From Ricinus communis (taxonomy: Eukaryota > Streptophyta > Magnoliopsida > Malpighiales > Euphorbiaceae): 64,000 nucleotides of DNA. The DNA lies in the NCBI RefSeq assembly GCF_019578655.1, contig NC_063261.1:744001-808000 (forward strand), in the 5' to 3' direction. Of this stretch, positions 20,676-31,014 are shown piece after piece. Each line of letters begins with the position of its first letter. Position 1 is the first letter of the stretch. The position numbers and the translations under genes are program-made. The notes under the pieces were generated by a model, which was not told where the DNA came from, made no database searches, and saw only the letters and a list, made by a program, of their open reading frames with translations.

Positions 20676-22357
20676 TGATAAATGCTATCCGTACATGGCA
20701 AAGTGCACCAATCGTATCAAGTAACATAATTATGAATAAGAGTATCGTTCCACTAGGGACCTAATTGTGAGTACTAACTTCAATCAGGCACTGATATTTA
20801 GCAATCAAAATGTTGTTTGGGTGTAATAATATCTAAAAGTAAAATAATCTTGAAAACAAAAATAAAAACAATTAGTAAACTTATCAAGAATAAAGCCTAT
20901 TTAGGTAGTGAATCCTCCTAATAAGTTAAGTATTTCATGAAACAAACAATAATTAATTCAAATCAAGAGTTGAGTTGGCATTCCATTAAACTAGGTTTAA
21001 AATTTTCTCAAGTAATTCAACCCCTAATTCCTAAGAGGGGGGAGAGGAATCTCTTCTCAAACCCACTCACTTAGGTCATGCATTAATATTAAGGAACTAT
21101 TAAACTAAAGGATTTTATAGATTTATCTCTAGTATCCCAATCAATCCTTAATCCCTAAAATATGATCAATTCATAAAAAGTGATCTCTAATTAGTTTATG
21201 GAAATAAATCACAATCAATACATTGACTTATCAATTGAAATAGATAATTAAATAATAAAATAAAATAAAACAACTCATAGAAAAGATTAATTGCATTAAC
21301 TTTCCATCAATCCGTTCAAAATAAATTAAGGTTCTTCAAAATCCAAATAGCAAGAAAATTAGCTCCTATACATTACAATAAAGAAATAAAGATTAGAGAA
21401 AGAAGATCTCAAACTAGTCATGGAAGAGTAGGGATGAAAATCTTCAATCTTAGAAAATAATGAAGGAATTGATGTTCTTCCTTGAGAAATGACCAATCAA
21501 AACCCTAAAAATGAAAGGAAAATGAAGTCTCTAAATGTTTCTCTCTCTCGAAATGAAAATATGACAGAGCTCACTCAAAAAAACCCTAAAAGTACCTTTA
21601 CATAGTTTATTACAGGGACCACACGGCCGTGTGGCTTCCTTAGCTTTTCATAGCTTGAATATGTGTCTCCATCCATTCTTTATTTTGTAGGCTATTTTAG
21701 GGCATCTTTGAAATCGAATCGAGGCTTATGTTCTTCATCCAAGTTGTAGCTCTTAAAGATTCGTTCATTTTAGGATTTTGAATCACCTCAATCAGACCTT
21801 TATAGCTCTAGATAAGGCCCAAATACTAAGACTGGCCCAAACAGAATGCATAACATCTCACTTCGATCTAAGTTTTCTCATCCTTAAAAACCTAATATGG
21901 AGTTGAGCCATTCATAAGAATTACAGCTTAGGGAGTATCTACAAAGTTGATGAAGATAACTTTTAAATTCTAGACCTGTAAGATCACGAAAAACTGTATT
22001 GATGCTAATGCGATCAAATTTGTGTAATGCTGAAATTTGTTTATCTGTCTGACATGGGAAGCACACGACCGTTTGGGCTTCCCGTTTGCACCCTTCATGC
22101 AATATACCATTTTTCACAACTCACACGGGAAGGCCACACACCCGTGTGAATTTCTGTGTGAGATTGAACTTTGGATAAATATGTCTTTCCTTTGCCCGAT
22201 TCTCATGCTTTTCGATTCCATTTGACTTCTTGACATGTATTATCCTCAAAGTGCCTAAAAGAACTGAAAATCAAGTATGAACAAATAAATAAAACTCAAT
22301 TAAAAGTAAAATTAATAGAAAATAAAGCTCAAAAGTAAGTGCCTTTAGCACTTATCA
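20676..22357 (+). mobile_element. Solo LTR of the same family as 8380-9702
   Basis: 1682 bp, from TGATAAATGCTATCCG to TTTAGCACTTATCA. The flanks GGGGT (20671-20675) and AGGGT (22358-22362) match at 4 of 5 bases. It is inverted relative to the copy in LTR A and has the same GC-rich blocks, including the perfect 16 bp palindrome CCACACGGCCGTGTGG at 21619-21634. No coding sequence. It sits between the gag remnant and the 5' LTR of the SIRE-type element. The strand is inferred. Confidence 0.8.
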
Positions 22358-22367
22358 AGGGTTGAAT

Positions 22368-23480
22368 TGGTGACCTTAAATTGCAGAAGTTAATAGATTT
22401 AGGTAAAAACATAAAAAATTAAGAAGGATTAAGGATAATTTAAAGAGAGTAAGAGTTAAAGAAGATGGCACAAGGGTTTATAGTGGTTTAGGAACAATCG
22501 TCCCTACATCCACTCCTCAAGATCACACTTAAGTATTCTACTATAATCACTGAGATTACAACCTTTGGGTTTTACAAGTTCACCCAGCAACTTGGTGTTT
22601 TCAAGGCTCCTACTAAACCTCTTCCCTTAGTGAACCAATCTCTCACTAAGTCTCTTAACCCTTGAGTATTAATGGTTACTCAACAACCAATTCTTTGTAT
22701 TTTCAATACCTAGGCTCACACAACAACCCTTTAGAGTTTTAGTTAAACAAAGATTTTCAACTTAATACACTTTACAAAGAAATATATTGAGTGTAAAAAA
22801 TTAAAAAATAAATTTGCAAGAGTTTTGGTATACCTAAATCACACACTTACTTGTAGAGTGTTTAAGAGAGGTATTTATACACATACCAACCCCTTGAAGA
22901 CATTATAGTGGGTCCAAAACTCATTAATTACAAGATTGATGACTTGGTAAAAAATTACCTAAAGTCCTGAAAAGCGTACCCAGCTTTCTGTAAAGAGATG
23001 TTAGGGCTTCAATGACTCCAAACACGTGGCACTGATAGGATGGCTGATATTTCAACAATTACTGATATCGAATTAATTATAAAAATTACCCCCGCGCTAC
23101 AATAGCGCCCTCGCGCCTGCTTTGTCCACGCCTAGAAGCACCTTCGCGCTTCTCGTCATCCTATCATCTGCCATTTTCAGTCTCAAGCTCAAATATGAAG
23201 CGCACTTCTTGAACACTTTGACTGCCAGGTGTCATGTTGTGATTACCAGGATTTCAGGTGGACTTTTTAACGTCTTGTAAAACTTTGGTTATATGAAACG
23301 CCCCTGCACTCTGGAAGCTTCCTCGCGCTTTTTTGGTCTTTTTACAAGAATTCCTTTAAAGCTTAAGGATGTTTTGCTTGGTTTCTTTGGTGCTCTAACA
23401 TATAGACACTCAGACATGAGGTTAGTGATGTTCAATTTGGGTGTTAAGATCAAAATAGAGATCAATTGCACCTTAGGTCA
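22368..23480 (-). repeat. SIRE-type 5' LTR
   Basis: From TGGTGACCTTAAATTGC to CCTTAGGTCA, 1113 bp, the partner of 12749-13881. The two differ by many scattered substitutions and small indels, suggesting an old insertion. No primer binding site follows it on the minus strand, because the adjoining leader is deleted. Confidence 0.85.
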
Positions 23481-25838
23481 ATAAAAATAAAACAAGAAGG
23501 CAAACTCCTCAAAATTAAAGCAGGCGAGGTCCTCGAAATTAAAGCAGGCGTAGTCCTCAAAATCAAAGCAAGCATGGTCCTCAAATCGAATTAAGTATAG
23601 TCCTTTAATCAAGCAGGTGTAGCCGTTAACTCAATCAAGCATAGTCCTCAACTTAATCAGGCGTGGTCCTCAACCCAATCAGGCGTGGCCCTTTAAATCA
23701 AGGGGGCGTGGTCCATACATTAAATTAAAATTTTTGCATTAGCTCTGGCTTATGAAGCATGGCTTCTATGGCTCATTATCATGTCCTTTTCTCGTACCCT
23801 TGATATTATGATTTGTCTCAATTTATTTAAATCACAAGATTGTTTATAAATTTTAACAAATAGAGGACAACTGTCAGCACCATTTTTTGGATCCAAATAT
23901 CGAAGGAATTATGAAAATTTTGATGATGAAAGTTACTTCCTCTTTCGAGTCTCGGGAGGTTGAGGATGGGCAAATCTCAGTTAGAGTTGATAATAATTGA
24001 ATTTAAATTACTTTTCCATAATCAATTTGGACCCAATTGGTAAAAAAATTAAGTTTGATGGGTGAAACAACAAACAATAGTTTTTACAAATTTAGGGAGT
24101 AAAATGTAAACACTTTCTGAACTTTTTGCTCCCTAAGTCAACCGGCTTAGTAGTCCCGATTAGCTTATTTACCAAATTCGACATCGTTTTACATGTATTT
24201 TGGCTTAGAAAATGTTAAATTTGTAAACTAAGGCTTCTAGAAGATTTTTAGTGATCATTATTAGGATTTTAAAGATTTCATTTTAAAAGATTTGACTTTA
24301 TTGGATATTAATTTAAATAAAATCATATGATAAAGGAAAATAATTGATTAAAAATTAGAGTTTATATCCTCCTCTAGGATTTCCTAAAACATGATGACTA
24401 TAAACAGAAAAAGGTTATCCTAGGTCTAGGTTTAGCTACTAACTACACTTAAATGCCTACGTTCATTTAATAAGTAATGAGTTTTTAGATAGCTAAGAGG
24501 GAAGTCACTAAGAAAGAAAAGAATTCTAAAAGCTTTAAGAACGACATAAGACTTCTCTTCACTAAAGAAACAATCAAGCCAAAACAACACTAGATCCTCA
24601 TCTAACCTTTGATTTTACTATCTCATCATCTCTAGATACTCGCAGATTAGCACTCTACGGTGATAACCTAAGAGTTCCCTAATCCAGCATCATCAGCATC
24701 TCCCTCTTCTTTACTAGTTCTTTAATTTTTTCTTGATTTTAGAAACATAATTAGGATGATTTTTTATTGTTTTGTATGGTTAGATTTAGGTTTTCTTGAA
24801 CCAACATGCTTATGTGAGGCTGGGATTTGAATCTAATAATATGATAATATGTTAGGTTTTAAATCAGATACATGCTTTATATTGGATCTTGAATCTGATG
24901 ATTGGAGTGATTAGGGTAACATATAGATTTATGTTTATCTCATATAATTATTTGATTGTATCAAATTTTTCGGGTTACATGTTCAAATCTAGAATTTACC
25001 CTGTAAAGCTTCTTTTTTGTCTTCTGTCAGTTTGTCCTTTTTTTATGTTTGTATTATTTTTATGTATTTTGGTCTAGTTGATTTATTTTTATGTCCATTA
25101 TTTCATTTTTTTTCATGTTTTTAACCATATTTTTGTCTTATGGGCATGTAAAATCAACTTATAGGCGAGAGGATCAAAGAAAATTGTAGAACCAACCTGA
25201 CCAAGCCCTAGAGCCGATTCGGCTATGTACTGAGCCAATTGGCTCTGTGACCCAGGCCATTATGCTTTACACTAATCTTGCTCTATTTTCAGATTTTATG
25301 CACTTTTTTTGACATTTTTGTACACTATAACTTCTTTTTATGTGTTTTCTTTTGATTTTTTAGTTATAGGAAGGTTGTTATTCAATTTCCTTGCACTTTA
25401 ATTTCTGTTTTGTTTTGAATGTATGCCAAATATATGCTATCCAATTACCTAATTAAAACTGGACACGTAGATATTAAGCTTTAAAATTGGACCTATTATG
25501 AAAATTATAGTTTATTAGGTTAAAGGATGGTAAGTTAGGCCTAAATTGAAATCCATATAGACTTAGTGGGTTTTTTTCATGCTTTTAATTAACTAATGGG
25601 TCACATAAAATAAGAATCATCCAATTGGACCATAACATAAGAAGTAGTCCATTTAGGTTTATAGGCTGGTAATTAACTGCATAACTATAATTAGGCTAGA
25701 CTAGATGGGCCTTTTACATAATTGGATAGCTAATTAGGTTTAAACATCAAAATAGGAACTAGGCTTAATAAAATGGGTTAGACTTAAGTGGTCCTCATAT
25801 GCTGTAATGATTTATTGTAGAGAATACAATTGCCATAT
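23481..25838 (+). repeat. Tat-type LTR B, middle segment
   Basis: Continues LTR B after the SIRE insertion. It aligns with LTR A from about 7470 to 11120, leaving out the solo LTR there. It contains the CTCAA-rich array (23490-23710), the ACTATAAACAG promoter-like site (near 24400) and GAGCC-type palindromes near 25200-25245. It is interrupted at 25839 by the large Athila-type element and resumes at 46895. Confidence 0.75.
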
Positions 25839-28751
25839 TGATAAGCTATTTGTGTAGCTACAATCTAAGGCAGTGAACCTATCGATGCAGACTAGCACTA
25901 ACGATGAGTATCAAGGTCGTATTCTCGGGCAAAGGTGATCCTAGAACTAATATAGCATCTTATGATATCTAACCCTAACAAAATCAGTGAAGTTGCTATT
26001 ATATGATTAAATGTAAGCAAGTGATTATCTAAATGTCAGACAGACTGAAAGAATTTCGTGAAACAATCAAAGGAAAAAGTAAACCCAAGGGGACCTAAGC
26101 TAGTTGGATTTTAGTGAAGGTAGAGATTATATTGATTACCAATTGTAGTTACCCGTGGATAAATTCTTAACTGAATTCGATTTCCCTCTCGAGATAACCG
26201 AATTCCTACACCTAGAAACCTAACGTTGGAATCTCTTCCTAACAATCGATTATTAAATTAGCATTAAGCTTGTGTAGCTAAAATCTAAGGCAGTGAACCT
26301 ATCGATGCAGACTAGCACAAATGGTGAGTATCAAGGTCGTATTCTCGGGAAAGGGTGATCCTAGAACTACTGCAGCATCTTATGTTATCTATCCTTAACA
26401 AAATCGATGAAGTTACTATGCTATGATTAAATATAAACAAGCGGTTAACTAAGTGTCAAATAATCCGAAAGGATTTAGGAAAACAATCGAAGGAAAAAGC
26501 AAAGCCAAAAGGGACCTAAGCTAGTTGGATTTTAGTGAAGATAGAGATTATATTGATTACCAATTGCAATTACCCGTGGATAAATTTTTAACTGAATTCG
26601 GTTTCCCTCTCGAGATAACCGAACTCCTAAATCTAATAACCTAAAATTGGAATCTCTTCCTAACGATCGATTATTAAATTAGCATTAAGCTTTAACCCGC
26701 CTCAATTAAGCTTTGTTAATTCTTAATCCGGCTAGTCAATTACCCTTATCTCTAAGTGACCATTAACCAGTTCTTGCTATTCAAATTTCCAATTACTAAA
26801 TCAATTTCTCAATTACATAAAGCAATCTAAATACCACAACTCACAACGTCTCATGAATAATGCGATTTCTCATTAATAATGAAAGCAAGAAGAGACAAGC
26901 ATTAATAATCAAAATCTCATAAGCATTAGAATCAATCAAACAACATAGGAACCCCAATGGGTTTGACAAATTTAGTTACTCATACTAATAAGCAACACAA
27001 AGTAAAGAACAAATTCAGAAAAGTAAATTGAAGGCGTGTACACCCTTCTTCTTCAAGTTGGATGAAAAACCTTAAATTTCTAATTCATAATGATGAACCC
27101 TAATTTTCCTCTTGAATGCCCCAAATCTCCTCTTGATCTTCAATTTGATGTTAAACCAATGTAATCCTTCCTTCCATAGATGAAATGGTCTTCTAAGTTC
27201 GAGTATTGAAGTCTGGAAAAAGATGGCTTATGCTTGTATATGTGAAATCAAGTCAGAAAATCGAACTCTAACTCAATAAATCGCATTTGCGTATATAAAT
27301 CTCTCAGCACGGGCGGAGTCCAGGCCGTGCTGGACCTCCGTGTCCTGCAACTTGTGGCTTCTTCCTAGTCGTGCCCTCGCCGGTGTTGAGCCACCATGGG
27401 CCGTGGTGGAGGCCGTGGTGGCTTTAGAAACCATGCCAAAATGGCATTGTTGAAGGTTAAGTGTTGATGGTTCAGCACGGCCAGAGTCCAGGCCGTGCTC
27501 AACCTTGGAATGCTAGTCCTTGCTCAACTTTGATGGATTCTGGTCCGTAATTGTGCGTATTTCCCTCGGTTACGGATAATGTCCCTCGATAAAGACCTGA
27601 AACGTAAAAGGAACCAAAACACAGGTGATTTTGACATAAAACAAGATAACTATGCATAAAAATGTAAACAATTGGGCATATAAACATGTATAAAATGATG
27701 CACATCAATCCGCCTCTATTAAACTTTTTTAATTCTTAATCCGGCTAGTTAATTACCCTTATCTCTAAGTGATCATTAACCAGTTCTTGCTATTCAAATT
27801 TCCAATTACTAAATGAACTTCTCAATTACATAAAGCAATCTAAACACCACAACTCACAACGTCTTATGAATAATGTGATTTCTCATTAATAATGAAAGCA
27901 AGAAGAGACAAGCATTGATAATCGAAGTCTCAGAAATATTAAAAGCAATCCAACAACATAGGAACCCCAATGGGTTTAACAAATTTAGTTACTCATACTA
28001 ATAAGCAACAAAAAGTAAAGAACAAATTTAGAAAAGTAAATTGAAAGCATGTACACCCTTCTTATTCAAGTTGGATGAAAAACCCTAAATTCCCAATTCT
28101 GAATGATGAACCCTAAATTGCCTCTTGAATGCCTCCAAATCTACTCTTGATCTTCAATTTAATGTTAAACCTAATGTAATCCTTCCTTCAATAGATAAAA
28201 TAGTCTCCTAAAGTCGAATATTGAAATTTGAAAAAAGATGGCTTGTGAATGTATGTGTAAAATCAAATCGGAAAATCCAACCCTAACTCAATAAATTGCA
28301 TTTGCCTATATAAATCTCTCACCACGGCCATGGTCAAGCCCGTGCTGATCAGCACGGGTGGAGTCCAGACCGTGCTGGACCTTCGCGTCCCGCAACTTAA
28401 GGCTTCTTCCTGGTCGTGCCCTCACCGGTGCTGAGCTACCACGGGCCGTAGTGGAGGTCGTGGTGGCCTTAGAAATCGTGCCAAAATAGCACTCTTGAGG
28501 GTCAAGTGTTGATGGTTCACCACGGCCAAAGTCCAGGCTGTGCTCAACCTTGGAATGCTAGTCTTGCTCAATTTTGATGGATTCTGGTATGTAATTGCAC
28601 GTGGTTTCCTCGATTACTAATAATGTCCATCGATAATCACCTGAAACATGAAAGGAACCAAAACATAGGTGATTCTGGCATAAAACAAGATAACTATGCA
28701 CAAAAATGTAAGTAATTGGGCATATAAACATGTATAAAATGATGCACATCA
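25839..28751 (-). repeat. Athila-type 3' LTR with internal duplications
   Basis: 2913 bp against 1443 bp for the partner LTR. It consists of three overlapping copies of parts of the LTR: 25839-26270 (LTR left part), 26271-27707 (almost a whole LTR, ending GATGCACATCA) and 27708-28751 (LTR right part, starting within the TCCGCCTCTATT block). Breaks lie at short shared words (AAGCT; ATCA/ATCC). The polypurine tract follows at 28752. Confidence 0.85.
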
Positions 28752-28784
28752 AATCACCCCATACTTAAGCTTTTGCTTGTCCTC
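28752..28784 (-). other. Athila-type polypurine tract region
   Basis: The minus strand reads GAGGACAAGCAAAAGC then TTAAGTATGGGGTGATT directly against the LTR start TGATGTGCATC. The tract matches the one at 3296-3328. Confidence 0.8.
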
Positions 28785-30238
28785 AAGCAATCAATAACTC
28801 AATACATATACAAGCAACAATCACCCCTCGAAATCCATGCTAAAGTTCACAACTCAACCTTATTCAACATATAAAGAATGAAACTCAAGTAACTAAACAA
28901 ATTATACACCTCCAAAGAAAAACTATAATAATACTATCTCAAAGTACAACTTATATAACAATTCAACATTAAAGACTAGGAACCATTACCTCACAGGAAT
29001 CTCAAATCACTCACAGTGTTTACAAGTAAACAAGAAAATTCCTTCAACGCAACTACAGACAACCTGTTTACCATAAGCTTGCTCATCAATCTCATCTTCG
29101 CTATTGCGAATAAATGAATACCAAAATCAAAGGGTCTTTACAAGGGTTGAAATGTGGCTAAGGTAAAGGTAAGAATATTTGGATAGAAGTATAAAGTATA
29201 CTGAAAAATCATGCAATTATTTAAATTGAATGCTTTAGGAGCTGAATGCCAAAACAACAAAAATACTCACTAAGCTTTATTTGAAGTAAAGGATGCTTAT
29301 AAGAATTAAATTCAAAAGAGCTAAGAGCTAAGAAATAAGTCAAAAAAAAATTTTCTTCTTCTTTTTCTTCTTTTTTTCTTAACATAATATATGCCACATT
29401 AGCTTATATAGGGGCTACATGATTAGTGATATAAACAATGAGAACAGTTATCCAATTTAGATTGAAGGGAGCATCAAAAAATGACTAAAAAAACTAAGTG
29501 AATTTATAACAAAATTAGGCACTATGATTCCATAAAAGAAGAAGCATAACACATAATTATTCAGTATACAAGGTGAAAGGAAAGATAAATGTATAGAATG
29601 GTGTATGTGTAGTTTATAGGTGTAAATCATGAAGAAAAGGTTAAGGCTCAGAATTGCTGATTAATGGAAATAAAGGGTAGGCTTTTGGCCAGATGTGGTG
29701 AATTCCTAAGTTTCCTAAATCATCTAATGTTATTCAAAAATTCATGTAACCTCAACAAGCATTACAGAGCAAGTTCTAGAAACAAAACTAAGTACAGTGC
29801 ACACTCAAACAAGAAAAATCATTAGCATAATGTGCAATGGATGCTCAAATTTTAGTTCAAGAACTCACATTTGAGGTGGCTAAAATTTACATTTGGTTCT
29901 CAGACTTATCAATTGAATCATCATATAAATTGTATAAAAGATTGGCATAATCAAAGTTCAAAGTTGAAGGTTGTAAATTTGCGAGGAACTCAAGTAACAC
30001 CGATTTAACCCGGCCAAATTGACATCTTGAGTACAGTGAAATTGCTTTCTAAGAACAAAAATCAAAAGGAACAATCAAATACTAGTGTGTGAATTAAGTC
30101 ACTAATTATGAAATAATAAACTAAGCTTAAAAATAAAATGAAAATGCAAAAAGAAATGAAAATAAAATAAAATGAAATAAAAATAATAAAGAAAGAAAAT
30201 AAAAAATAAAAAGGAAAAGGAAAAGGAGAAAGAAAAAT
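28785..30238 (-). other. Athila-type 3' non-coding region
   Basis: AT-rich sequence aligning with 3329-4680 and lacking coding potential. It includes a CT-rich tract near 29350-29385 and an A-rich simple-sequence block (AAAATAAAAT-like) at 30110-30236. Confidence 0.7.
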
Positions 30239-30550
30239 ATCATAAATTGTTTTTTGTCACTACTGGTAGTCTACCGAGGGTGCATCCTCACTGGCTGGAT
30301 TGGCTAGAGGGTGAGGAGTAGGGGAAGGCGCTGAAGGAGGGGGCGGTGGTGGTGGCACAGGGTTCGTGAAGCAACCTGCTAGATCAAACTCCATATCACA
30401 AATTGTTTTTTGTCACTACTGGTAGTCTACCGAGGGTGCATCCTCACTGGCTGGATTGGCTAGAGGGTGAGGAGTAGGGGAAGGCGCTGAAGGAGGGGGC
30501 TGTGGTGGTGGCACAGGGTTCGTGAAGCAACCTGCTAGATCAAACTCCAT
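30239..30550 (-). repeat. 156 bp tandem duplication in the Athila 3' ORF tail
   Basis: Two adjacent units, 30239-30394 and 30395-30550, differ at only a couple of positions (CATAAA/CACAAA; GGCGG/GGCTG). The unit encodes a Pro-rich C-terminus on the minus strand (FTNPVPPPPPPPSAPSPTPH) and a TAG stop, so the distal unit is untranslated. Confidence 0.85.
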
Positions 30551-31009
30551 ATCATCGATGAATCGTTGATTTTGTGCTCCGGTCTCCGCCATCTTTTATA
30601 TATGCTCTGCCATTAGGTCTGTCTGGATGGCCTGCCTATCCAGCCCATGCATAAGCTGCTGGAGCATATCATTTAAACCTTGAAACTGTGCCCTAGTCTC
30701 CTCTTAAACCGCCCTAAATTCCTTTCCCAGGTCAAGCAAAACTCAGAGATAGTGTCACATCAAATTACAAACTCGATATAGCCTACGCCCAAAGCACTAA
30801 TCTGAGCACTCGATGTCCCTGCAGAATAAAAGGAGGAGGCTCTAGATGTAGGCATAAAAACTCTGGCTCGGTTAGGAATCCTAACATATGGAATCTCAGC
30901 CGTAAGGTCTTGGGCTCCTCGAGCTGCTGCCTCTCTAGCCTCCCTAACCATTACACTGACGAGCCTGTACTAAATGCCATGTGGGTGTCGAGTGGCCATG
31001 ATCATCTGC
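30415..31009 (-). pseudogene. Athila-specific 3' ORF, C-terminal part (broken)
   Basis: Minus-strand continuation of the ORF fragment at 33832-34790, separated by a solo LTR. It has an open piece 30951-30760 (MVREAREAAARGAQDLTAEI), then frameshifts, then the tail MAETGAQNQRFIDDMEFDLA with a poly-Pro stretch and stop near 30415. It occupies the place after integrase where Athila elements carry an extra ORF (env-like or ATHILA ORF-1 position). No membrane segment is seen. Function unknown. Confidence 0.5.
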
Positions 31010-31014
31010 ATGTT

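Larger units (their letters stand above)
12749..23480 (-). mobile_element. SIRE/Maximus-type Ty1/copia retrotransposon
   Basis: A minus-strand copia element of 10.7 kb, including a nested solo LTR. From 5' to 3' on the minus strand: LTR (23480-22368), gag (about 20640-19350), protease, integrase, reverse transcriptase, RNase H (19172-16258), a 3' env-position ORF (15579-14404), polypurine tract and LTR (13881-12749). The integrase-protease-RT wording (LAFVSQIEPMAMDEALNDE, WVFRNKLDEQG) and the extra 3' ORF are typical of the SIRE/Maximus lineage. It splits Tat LTR B. I see no 5 bp target duplication (TCCCT left, ATAAA right). Confidence 0.85.
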
